This document shows positions 15,094 to 23,355 of a DNA stretch of 51,968 bases, in pieces. The position numbers were made by a program, and so were the translations under genes. The notes beneath the pieces are model-generated. The model was not told the DNA's origin. It made no database searches and saw only the letters and a list, made by a program, of their open reading frames with translations. Each line of letters begins with the position of its first letter. Position 1 is the first letter of the stretch. The stretch comes from DASPJL01 sp035628645 (GTDB lineage Bacteria; Bacteroidota; Bacteroidia; Cytophagales; Cyclobacteriaceae): positions 1 through 51,968 of the forward strand of contig DASPJL010000177.1 of the NCBI GenBank assembly GCA_035628645.1, read 5' to 3'.

Positions 15094-17292
15094 GTGAATC
15101 CTTCAATCCTATTAATAACGCCCCCATTTACTCAACTAAATACCCCTTATCCGGCTACGACTTATATCAAAGGCTTTTTAAATACCCAGGGTATTCCCTC
15201 CTTTCAGATGGATCTGGGGATCGAGGTTGTTCTTGATTTATTTTCTTCCAAAGGATTAAATCAATTGTTCGATACAGCAGAACAAAAAGGGCTGCAACTT
15301 TCAGAAAATAGCTCAAGGATATTGACCCTCAGGCGGGATTACATTTCCACCATTGACGCGGTAATGCGTTTTCTGCAACACAAAAACCCCACACTTGCCT
15401 ATACCATTGAAGACGGAAATTACCTACCTAAGGCAAGCCGGTTTGATCAGGTGGAGGACCTGGACTGGGCTTTTGGAACGATGGGCATTCAGGATAGGGC
15501 AAGACATTTCGCTACTTTATACCTGGAGGATCTTTCAGACTTTATTAAGGAGACCATAGACCCTTTTTTTGGTTTCAGCCGCTATGCCGAAAGATTGGGC
15601 AGCTCCGCCTCTTCTTTTGATCCCATTTATGAAACGCTTGAAAGTCCGCCTACTTATATAGACAATATACTGACCGATCTGCTTAAAGCAAAAGTAGAAG
15701 CGCTCAGACCTGATATCGTCTGCCTTTCGGTTCCTTTTCCGGGAAACCTTTACGGCGCCTTTCGATGTGGAAAATATTTAAAAACGCACCATCCCGATAT
15801 AAAAGTGCTGATGGGTGGCGGATATCCCAATACAGAATTAAGGTCTTTAAGTGAACCGAGGGTGTTTGACTATTGCGATTTCATCACGCTTGACGATGGT
15901 GAGAGGCCGATAATGTGTTTGCTCGATTATTTTCAAGGCAAAAGAGAAAAAGTTTTCTTGAAAAGGACCTTCACAAGGGAAAACGGAAAGGTGGTCTATA
16001 TCAATGGCGCCAAAGAAGGTGATTTTCCTTTCAGTAAAACGGGCACTCCTGACTACTCGGATCTATTGCTGGACAAATACCTTTCTGTAATAGAAATCGC
16101 GAACCCGATGCACCGTTTGTGGAGCGACGGCCGATGGAACAAGTTAACGATGGCGCATGGCTGTTACTGGAAGAAATGTACCTTTTGCGACATCTCCCTG
16201 GATTATATAAAAAATTACGAGCCTGTTAATGCCGCTTTGCTTTGCGATCGCATAGAAGAACTTGTAAAAGCTACCGGAGAAACAGGTTTCCATTTTGTAG
16301 ATGAGGCTGCTCCTCCTGCTTTAATGGGGGAACTTGCCCTTGAAATCATCCGAAGAAAACTCTCCGTTACCTGGTGGGCAAATATCCGGTTCGAAAAAAG
16401 ATTTACTGCAGATCTTTGCCGACTGCTCAAGGCTTCCGGGTGTATAGCGGTTTCCGGAGGACTGGAAGTAGCGTCTGACCGGCTGCTTGAGAAAATGAAA
16501 AAGGGAGTTACTGTATCCCAGGTAGCGCAGGTAGCCAACAACTTCACAAGTTCGGGCGTGATGGTTCATGCCTACCTGATGTATGGGTTTCCTACCCAAA
16601 CGGCCCAGGAGACCATTGATTCACTGGAAATGGTAAGGCAATTGTTTGAAAACGGCGCCTTACAATCCGGCTTCTGGCATCTATTCGCTATGACGGCCCA
16701 CAGCCCTATTGGCCTTGATCCTGCTGCCTTTGGCGTCGTCAGGGAAAACCCTGCATTAGGGAGCTTCGCAAACAACGACCTTGTTCACAATGATCCGACC
16801 GGATGTGACCATGAAATGTTCAATGCCGGATTAGTCAAGGCTTTGTTCAATTATATGCATGGCCTTGGTTTTGAAACCCCGCTTCAGGAATGGTTTGATT
16901 TTAAAACACCCCGTACCACCATTCCACCAAATTTTATTGAAACGGCCATTTCCTCAGGATCAGTAAGCGTTGACAAAGAAACGGCAAGGGTAGTGTGGAT
17001 TGGGAATACGCCCAAATCTGTTGTTTATCAAAAGCAAAAGAAAGGAAAAACCTACCCTTTGATGCGCCTGACCTTCGAAAACAAATCCAACACCCTGGAA
17101 ACAGTTTCTACTGTTGAGGAAGGCCAATGGCTGGCTGATATCCTTCCAAAACTTTCCCCTGACACCGCCCTCAAAACCACCTTTTCAGACTTAATTAAAG
17201 ATTTTGAAACCAAAGGTTTGACCGGCTTCCCTGCTTTTATTAAAAGTGAAGCTTGGGTGGCGATTAGAAAAGAGGGGTTATTGTTGGTGTGA
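15094..17292 (+). CDS. Large B12-binding-type radical SAM protein
   Basis: 732 residues. The N-terminal half has a cobalamin-binding-like Rossmann region (PDIVCLSVPFPGNLYGAFRC, IKVLMGGGYPN). The radical SAM core follows, with its cluster ligands at Cys357, Cys362 and Cys365 in HGCYWKKCTFCD; the spacing is CX4CX2C instead of the canonical CX3CX2C. Downstream are the glycine-rich and barrel motifs (GGLEVASDRLLEKMKKG, HAYLMYGFPTQT). About 170 further C-terminal residues carry no motif I know. The absence of DxHxxG makes cobalamin binding base-off uncertain. Substrate unknown. It appears monocistronic. Confidence 0.82.
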   Translation: MNPSILLITPPFTQLNTPYPATTYIKGFLNTQGIPSFQMDLGIEVVLDLFSSKGLNQLFDTAEQKGLQLSENSSRILTLRRDYISTIDAVMRFLQHKNPTLAYTIEDGNYLPKASRFDQVEDLDWAFGTMGIQDRARHFATLYLEDLSDFIKETIDPFFGFSRYAERLGSSASSFDPIYETLESPPTYIDNILTDLLKAKVEALRPDIVCLSVPFPGNLYGAFRCGKYLKTHHPDIKVLMGGGYPNTELRSLSEPRVFDYCDFITLDDGERPIMCLLDYFQGKREKVFLKRTFTRENGKVVYINGAKEGDFPFSKTGTPDYSDLLLDKYLSVIEIANPMHRLWSDGRWNKLTMAHGCYWKKCTFCDISLDYIKNYEPVNAALLCDRIEELVKATGETGFHFVDEAAPPALMGELALEIIRRKLSVTWWANIRFEKRFTADLCRLLKASGCIAVSGGLEVASDRLLEKMKKGVTVSQVAQVANNFTSSGVMVHAYLMYGFPTQTAQETIDSLEMVRQLFENGALQSGFWHLFAMTAHSPIGLDPAAFGVVRENPALGSFANNDLVHNDPTGCDHEMFNAGLVKALFNYMHGLGFETPLQEWFDFKTPRTTIPPNFIETAISSGSVSVDKETARVVWIGNTPKSVVYQKQKKGKTYPLMRLTFENKSNTLETVSTVEEGQWLADILPKLSPDTALKTTFSDLIKDFETKGLTGFPAFIKSEAWVAIRKEGLLLV

Positions 17293-17451
17293 GGGGAAGA
17301 GCTTGGAGATAATTCGCTTTACTTTTATTCCTCAATAGGGCTTGGTATGAGGTTCGGGGAAATTTACATGGTACTTCGTGCGCTGATTCCTTTAATTTGT
17401 GGAAATCTTAATAACATGATGGTTATATGTACAGTTAGCCCCGAAACCTTG

Positions 17452-17775
17452 CTACTCTATCAAATCCGCATCCAGCACCTCCCCTTTGTCAAAATGAGGT
17501 TTTGTCTGTTGCTTTTTCAATTGTTTATACAACAGCCAGCAGGCCAGCAGACCAAAAGGAAGGGCAATTATTTCCAATAACCGCTCTGATATTGCATCTG
17601 TAGACCCGGGTTCCCATACTTCCATTGCAAGAACAACAGCAACACCGCCAAGCATCGATCCCAGGAAATAAGTTACTATTCCCAAAACAGCATATCCCCA
17701 CTTACCTTTTTTAGACTGTTCTTTAAGAGTAAAAAAAGCTTTCCCAATAAAATAAAGTAGTAAAATCCCGATCAT
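17452..17775 (-). CDS. Small membrane protein of unknown function
   Basis: 107 residues from the ATG at 17775, chosen over a longer frame because it begins directly with a membrane helix (IGILLLYFIGKAFFTL). Two or three further hydrophobic helices follow (WGYAVLGIVTYFLGSMLGG, LLEIIALPFGLLACWLLY). A charged cytoplasmic tail ends FDKGEVLDADLIE. Similar small proteins are common and unnamed in Bacteroidetes. It is convergent with the radical SAM gene. Confidence 0.6.
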   Translation of the reverse strand: MIGILLLYFIGKAFFTLKEQSKKGKWGYAVLGIVTYFLGSMLGGVAVVLAMEVWEPGSTDAISERLLEIIALPFGLLACWLLYKQLKKQQTKPHFDKGEVLDADLIE

Positions 17776-17856
17776 GTTTTGAGTGTTTGGCTGTGACTTG
17801 AACGCAATTAAACATTTTGAATGAGGAAATGCAATTATTGTTGCTGGGAATATCAA

Positions 17857-18204
17857 TACTGTATTAGTTCATCTACCCGTCATAAAGACAGAGAACTTAA
17901 TAATCATCTTTTTGTTTAAAAAAAGCAAAAAGATTAAAAAAAGATTGACTTATGTTAGCCCTTAGATTATATTGTTGATCTATGGCAAATAGCTCATAAT
18001 GAGTTTTGATTGATTGTAGAAAAGGCGCGATTTTATTCCCACTTTGATTTTTCCAACTAAACCCTTATTGTTATTTGTACCAGATATTCATTTAATGACA
18101 AAACAACATAGGTTTATTTAAACCTTTAATATTTTTTTCTTTAATAATGGTCGATCAATTAGCTCAAAATCCTTTCACAAACAAACGAAACAATCCAAAC
18201 AAAT
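17857..18204. other. AT-rich spacer left of the CRISPR locus
   Basis: About 350 bp with no supportable gene or clear repeat. It should hold the cas9 promoter upstream of the tracrRNA gene, but I could not pick a convincing TAnnTTTG box. Confidence 0.5.
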
Positions 18205-18216
18205 ATAATCATGAAC

Positions 18217-18310
18217 AAAAAAATAATCCCACGGAAGTACGCGGGATTAAGAATTTCTTCGGCTTATAGCCTTGTTGTGATTTGTCTTTCAGTTTACAAA
18301 TGTAAAAATA
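18217..18310 (-). ncRNA. tracrRNA of the type II-C system
   Basis: Transcribed from the minus strand, divergent from cas9. Reading 5' to 3' it contains the anti-repeat CTGAAAGACAAATCACAAC (18292-18274), which pairs with the first 18 bases of the crRNA-sense repeat with one bulged A. A short nexus hairpin GGCT-ata-AGCC follows. It ends in a strong terminator hairpin (18248-18225; arms AATCCCGCG and CGTGGGATT, one G-U pair) followed by a U-run (18223-18217). This is the standard order for tracrRNA. The 5' end is not fixed. A -7-like TAAAGTTTG with an upstream TTTG on the minus strand lies within the first codons of cas9, so the promoter probably overlaps the cas9 start. Confidence 0.88.
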
Positions 18311-18317
18311 AAAACCA

Positions 18318-21300
18318 ATGAATCAAACTTTAGGAATAGACTTAGGAACAAACTCAGCGGGATTAACCCTTAGAGAAGGCAATATATTTAGTTGGTACGG
18401 CGTATATACGTTCAAAAAAGGAGTTGGCGAAGGAAAATCCGGGGAATTTTCTTTTTCTGCCGAGCGTACCAAGCATCGTTCTTCGAGAAGGCTCTATAAC
18501 GCACGGCGATACAGAAAATGGGAAACTTTAAGAGTTCTTATTGACTTTGGATTTTGTCCATTAAGCCTAGAGAATCTAACTAACTGGAAAAATTATACCA
18601 AAGGGGTAGGACGTGTTTTTCCTGTTAATGATACCGCTTTTTCCAATTGGATAAAATTAGATTTTAATGGCGACGGAAAGCCTGATTTTTCAAGCCCTTA
18701 TCAATTAAGAAAACTCCTCATTACCGAAAAATTAGATTTATCTGACGAAAAAAATCGATATAAAGTAGGGCGAGCTCTGTATCACATTGCGCAAAGAAGA
18801 GGTTTTAAGAGTAGCAGAAAAAGCGGTGTGAATGAAAAAACAGCTGTTTACAAAGGAAGCAATGAGACAAAAACCATAGGCAGGAATGATTATGAAAATC
18901 TAATCATTCAAGAAGGTAGCTTAGGGGCTGCATTTGCCTACCTGGAAAATAAGGAAATAAGAGTTAGAAATCGATATACTCTGCGGTCCGACTATCAGGC
19001 AGAGGTTCAAAAAATACTTGAATTTCAGAAAATTGACAATTCTGAGCTTGTAGAGTCAGCACAAAAAGCTATTTTCTTTCAAAGGCCGCTACGTTCACAA
19101 AAAGGACTGATAGGAAAATGCACTTTAGAGCCCAACAAACCACGTTGCCCTATAAGTCATCCAAAATTCGAGGAATATAGGGCCTGGTGTTTCATTAATA
19201 ATATTAAATATAGAACCATAGAAAATAACCAATTCGAACCTATACCCCTAGACTTAAAAGAAAAGCTATATCGGGAAAAATTCTTTTTTAAAAGCAAAAA
19301 GGAACTACAATTTCAAGACATAAGGAAGTTCATCGCAGCAAATGGAGGCAAAGAGTGGGAATTGAATTACAGTCATAAGATGGATGAAATTTCTGTCTCT
19401 AGTTGTTACGTTTCGGCAAGATTGAAATCTGTATTTGGTGAAGATTGGGAAAGCTTTGAGAAGAAAGTAATTCGTAAAAACAAAAAGGAAGAAAATAAGG
19501 GGATAACTTATGGCATTGAAGACGTCTGGCACCTCCTGTTTTCTTTTGAAGATGAAGAATACTTTATTGAATTTTTGGATAAGGTATTAGAATTAAATGA
19601 AGAGCAGATAAAAGAACTCCTTAATTTATTTAAAAGCTTCCCAGTCGGATATGCCAACCTGAGTCTCAAAGCCATCAAAAATATTCTCCCTTTTTTACGT
19701 GAGGGTTTTAGTTATACAGAAGCAGTAATCCTGGCAAAAATTCCCGAGTGCTTAGGCAAGGAAACTTTTAAAGCCAACAAACCATCAATCTTAAAAGCAT
19801 TAGAAGATGAAATAGAGCAAAACCGGCATAAGAAAGCTATTATCAGCATTACCAATAATTTAATTTTCAAATACTATGCTTTAGATGATGATAAGAAATT
19901 TGGCTGGAAAAATCCTGCTTATAGGTTAGATGAAAGCGACTTAAAAGAAGTTGAAACAGCTGGTATTGAACACTTTGGTGACAAAACTTGGGATAGATTT
20001 GAAAAGGATAACAAACAAAAAATACTATCTGAAGTAGTGATTGAATATCAAAACTTTTTTTCCTCATCTAAGAGAGAGCACATCAGACCACCACATCTTG
20101 TTAATCAAATCGAAGAATTTTTATATGAAAATTTTGATATCCCAGAAAATTTACTAAATACGCTTTACCATCCTTCGCAAATAGATATTTACCCTAAAAA
20201 GGAGGGGCAACAATATTTATTAAGCCCTAAAACTGCCGCTTTCAAAAATCCAATGGCTTATAAAACACTTTATAAACTAAGAGACGTTCTCAATTATTTG
20301 ATCGAAGCGGGGAAGATAGATAGTGATACCCGAATTGTGATTGAGATAGCAAGGGAATTGAACGATGCAAACAAACGGTGGGCAATAGAAACATATCAAC
20401 GACGAAGAGAAACAGAAAACAGAGAATATGCTGCCGCAATCTCAGAACTTTTAAAAGATATAGATTTTAAGGGCGATGCTGACCCTAAAAGCGAAACCGA
20501 TATTGATAAATTTCGAATCTGGACAGAGCAGCTTGATAATTTAGAAGATGTAAAAGCCGAAATCACTTCAATTGAAAAAGACAAGAAACTATCTGTTTCT
20601 GAAAAAGACATTCAAAAGTACCGTCTTTGGAAAGAGCAGAACTGCCTTTGCATGTACACCGGACGAATAATAAAAATAACCGATTTATTTGACCGAAATA
20701 TTGTCGACTTTGAACATACTATCGCTCGTAGTAAATCTTTTGATAATTCCTTAGCCAACCTTACAGTGTGCTATTCCGATTACAACAGGAATATTAAGAA
20801 ACAGAAGCTTCCATCGGAGCTGCCTAATTACGACCAGCCGTCAAACAGTTATTCAGCAATAAAGCCAAGATTGGAGGCGTGGGAAAAACGAGTAGAGGAA
20901 TTATTCAAACAAATTGATTTCTGGAAATATAAATCAAAAGTAGCAGTCGATAAACCTTCTAAAGATGAGGCAATCTGTCAAAGGCATTTAAGACAGATGG
21001 AATATGACTATTGGAAAAGCAAAATAGACAGATTTACACGAACCGAAATTCCACGAGGCTTTATAAACAGCCAACTGGTAGACACTCAACTAATAACTAA
21101 ATATGCCTTCCACTATTTAAAGACAGTATTTAATAAGGTTGATGTTGAAAAAGGAAGCAATACCGCCCAATTTCGAAGAATTTTCGGGATTCAATCAAAG
21201 GATGAACTAAAAGAGAGGGGAAAACATTCACATCATGCCATTGATGCCGCCGTTTTGACTTTAATACCTTCCGCCCGAAAAAGAGAAGAGCTATTGAAAA

Positions 21301-22448
21301 AGGCTTACGAATTTGAGGAGAATAATCACGGAAAACAATATACAGAGTTACCTTTTCCAGGCTTCAGCTATTCAATAATTCAGGAAATAGAAAAAAACAT
21401 ACTTATAAATAATGTTGCGGATAGAGATCAGACGTTGACTCTGGGTAAAAAGATTGTTAGAAGGCGTGGCAAGACGGTTTGGATCGATAAAGATAAAAGA
21501 ATACCAAAGACTGCTCAAGGGCATTCTATCCGTGGTGAGCTACATCAACAGACTTATTATGGTAAAATAAAAATAGCGGCTAAAGACGGGAACGGTAGCA
21601 TACAGCGAGATGAAAATGGAAGTATAATTTACAACCAGCTTGATGGGAAAGACGAAATATGGATGGTACTGAGAAGACCAATTGAGAGTATAAATTTCGA
21701 ATCAGATGTAATTGTTGACACACATTTAATGGGATTCCTTAAAGAGCAGTTAGCTAATGGAACAAAGCAAAATGAATTAGTGGACTTTCAGGGGAATAGA
21801 CTTCGACATTTAAGATGTAGGGTAAAATCAGGTAGAGGGTTCATGAATCCCGATAATGTTACTACTGTGAAAGAACAGATTTACAAATCTGATAAAGAAT
21901 ATAAAAATTATATTTATGCAGATTCGGGAGAGAATTTCTTATTTGGACTATATCAAAATGAGTTTGGTAGAGAAATGGTTTCCGTAAATAAATTTGAAAC
22001 AGCAAGCTTCATAAGTAAAATAGATTTCATCAGTAAAGCGGACCTATTTAAATTAAAAGAACCTGTTTTTATTAAAAAGAAAGAGGCTCAACTTGTACAT
22101 ATTTATGAACCTGGACAAAAAGTAATCTTTTACACTAAAGAGAAAGATGAATTAAAGGATTTAACAAAAGAAGACATATCGAAACGATTGTACTTCATAA
22201 AACGACTTCATCAAGCTTCTGTTGGAAACATATTGTTTCAACATCATTTGGAAGCAAGAAGTGATGAAGAATTGTCTGTTGCTTTTCCAAAAAATATATT
22301 TAAATCCGCAGGGAAAGATGGTTTCTCAAAATATCAAGATGATTTCATTGCTCCGAGAGTTTTATTCAAACCTGTCAAACCTAATTTTATTATAGAAGGA
22401 AAGGACTTTGAAATGGGGCTTGATGGTACAATTAGATTTTTATTTTAA
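18318..22448 (+). CDS. cas9: CRISPR-associated endonuclease Cas9, type II-C
   Basis: 1376 residues, in the size range of Bacteroidetes II-C Cas9. RuvC-I carries Asp8 in LGIDLGTNSAGL. The arginine-rich bridge helix follows (ERTKHRSSRRLYNARRYRKW). RuvC-II carries Glu676 in IVIEIARELND. The HNH domain has the catalytic His800 in VDFEHTIARSKSFDNSLANL and the YNRNIKKQKLP stretch. RuvC-III carries His973 and Asp976 in HSHHAIDAAVL. All catalytic residues are therefore present and the nuclease should be active. The long alpha-helical lobe lies at about 90-640, and the PAM-interacting region is C-terminal to about 1050. It leads the cas9-HIRAN-cas1-cas2 operon, and the tracrRNA diverges from its 5' end. 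Confidence 0.98.
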   Translation: MNQTLGIDLGTNSAGLTLREGNIFSWYGVYTFKKGVGEGKSGEFSFSAERTKHRSSRRLYNARRYRKWETLRVLIDFGFCPLSLENLTNWKNYTKGVGRVFPVNDTAFSNWIKLDFNGDGKPDFSSPYQLRKLLITEKLDLSDEKNRYKVGRALYHIAQRRGFKSSRKSGVNEKTAVYKGSNETKTIGRNDYENLIIQEGSLGAAFAYLENKEIRVRNRYTLRSDYQAEVQKILEFQKIDNSELVESAQKAIFFQRPLRSQKGLIGKCTLEPNKPRCPISHPKFEEYRAWCFINNIKYRTIENNQFEPIPLDLKEKLYREKFFFKSKKELQFQDIRKFIAANGGKEWELNYSHKMDEISVSSCYVSARLKSVFGEDWESFEKKVIRKNKKEENKGITYGIEDVWHLLFSFEDEEYFIEFLDKVLELNEEQIKELLNLFKSFPVGYANLSLKAIKNILPFLREGFSYTEAVILAKIPECLGKETFKANKPSILKALEDEIEQNRHKKAIISITNNLIFKYYALDDDKKFGWKNPAYRLDESDLKEVETAGIEHFGDKTWDRFEKDNKQKILSEVVIEYQNFFSSSKREHIRPPHLVNQIEEFLYENFDIPENLLNTLYHPSQIDIYPKKEGQQYLLSPKTAAFKNPMAYKTLYKLRDVLNYLIEAGKIDSDTRIVIEIARELNDANKRWAIETYQRRRETENREYAAAISELLKDIDFKGDADPKSETDIDKFRIWTEQLDNLEDVKAEITSIEKDKKLSVSEKDIQKYRLWKEQNCLCMYTGRIIKITDLFDRNIVDFEHTIARSKSFDNSLANLTVCYSDYNRNIKKQKLPSELPNYDQPSNSYSAIKPRLEAWEKRVEELFKQIDFWKYKSKVAVDKPSKDEAICQRHLRQMEYDYWKSKIDRFTRTEIPRGFINSQLVDTQLITKYAFHYLKTVFNKVDVEKGSNTAQFRRIFGIQSKDELKERGKHSHHAIDAAVLTLIPSARKREELLKKAYEFEENNHGKQYTELPFPGFSYSIIQEIEKNILINNVADRDQTLTLGKKIVRRRGKTVWIDKDKRIPKTAQGHSIRGELHQQTYYGKIKIAAKDGNGSIQRDENGSIIYNQLDGKDEIWMVLRRPIESINFESDVIVDTHLMGFLKEQLANGTKQNELVDFQGNRLRHLRCRVKSGRGFMNPDNVTTVKEQIYKSDKEYKNYIYADSGENFLFGLYQNEFGREMVSVNKFETASFISKIDFISKADLFKLKEPVFIKKKEAQLVHIYEPGQKVIFYTKEKDELKDLTKEDISKRLYFIKRLHQASVGNILFQHHLEARSDEELSVAFPKNIFKSAGKDGFSKYQDDFIAPRVLFKPVKPNFIIEGKDFEMGLDGTIRFLF

Positions 22449-22450
22449 CA

Positions 22451-23308
22451 ATGCACCGCTCCTCCTTCATCAAGAACCTTATCAGTTTGTTCGGCCTTTC
22501 CGTTGTTCCTGCTGAGTGGATGAAACAATATCAGAAAATTTATCTGCTGCAATGTTTTGTAAGAGGATTCCGGTTTCATAATAGGCAAAGTATGTTAAGC
22601 AGTATGCAAACAGGCAATATGCTAGAATTGGTTCGTGAGCCGGCTAATGAACACGATCAATATGCCATAGCCTTGCATTTTGATAAGGAGAAAATTGGAT
22701 ATATCCCCAGGGAATCCAATGAAATACTAAGCCGTTTGATGGATGCCGGGGTAGCGGAATTACAGGCGGAAATCACTCATATGGAGCCACAGGCAAAGGC
22801 ATGGGAGAACGTACATATTGCCGTTTATGTCCTGAAAGAATCTAATGACTTACCGGATAAAAACCCTGGCTATTTAACGAAACTGGAAACTCCTGAATAC
22901 TATACCCTTAAACACAAGAATGACAAAGTCAGTCGTATTTATTATCACAAAAACGATAGTTCCTTTTATTCAGGAGAAGATTTTTATGAAGATATGGTGA
23001 AGCATAGTTCCAATGATTCTGTCTATGATCTTTTACATCAACTAACACCTACGGAACTGGAGGAAGCTGTACAATCGGGTCGTTTTGTAATTAATAAAAA
23101 CAATATCTCAAAAAATCAGTCTAACGAACCGCTCACGAGAGTTTTTGATGAGGCAGTAATTGCCCTGGATGATTATTTTGATGAAAAGGGATTTGTAGTA
23201 GTCAATGTGGAACGCCTCGCTCGATTGTCTGATAGAATTAGCAATTTCGTCAATGTGCTTGATAAACAAGGAAATAAATTTGTAGAAGTTCTGTTAAAAA
23301 ACATTTAG
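22451..23308 (+). CDS. HIRAN-domain protein embedded in the cas operon
   Basis: 285 residues. A HIRAN domain spans about 31-128: IYLLQCFVRGFRFHNRQ, then the signature LELVREPANEHDQYAIAL, KIGYIPRESNEILSRLMD, and a closing strand WENVHIAVYVL. In eukaryotic HLTF this domain binds the 3' hydroxyl end of single-stranded DNA at stalled forks; bacterial stand-alone members are uncharacterised. Residues 145-285 form an unrecognised acidic domain. The N-terminus (MHRSSFIKNLISLFGLSVV) resembles a Tat-like leader but lacks the twin arginine. It starts 2 nt after the cas9 stop and precedes cas1, so co-expression with the Cas proteins is almost certain. A role in DNA-end recognition during spacer capture or repair is my inference. 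Confidence 0.9.
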   Translation: MHRSSFIKNLISLFGLSVVPAEWMKQYQKIYLLQCFVRGFRFHNRQSMLSSMQTGNMLELVREPANEHDQYAIALHFDKEKIGYIPRESNEILSRLMDAGVAELQAEITHMEPQAKAWENVHIAVYVLKESNDLPDKNPGYLTKLETPEYYTLKHKNDKVSRIYYHKNDSSFYSGEDFYEDMVKHSSNDSVYDLLHQLTPTELEEAVQSGRFVINKNNISKNQSNEPLTRVFDEAVIALDDYFDEKGFVVVNVERLARLSDRISNFVNVLDKQGNKFVEVLLKNI

Positions 23309-23355
23309 TTTTATATGGGTTTGGAGTAGTGAGATTGGTTAACAAAATCTCAAGT

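Noticed and set aside
17347..17580. 77-residue plus-strand frame after the radical SAM gene
   Set aside because: It overlaps the better-supported membrane protein gene on the other strand and has no recognisable features.
18274..18302. Plus-strand tracrRNA or a lone CRISPR repeat before cas9
   Set aside because: The nexus hairpin and terminator follow only on the minus strand, so the sequence is the anti-repeat of a minus-strand tracrRNA.
23329..23355. GTG at 23329 as the start of cas1
   Set aside because: The family N-terminus begins at the ATG at 23356; the GTG has a GGAG upstream, so it was kept as an alternative but not chosen.
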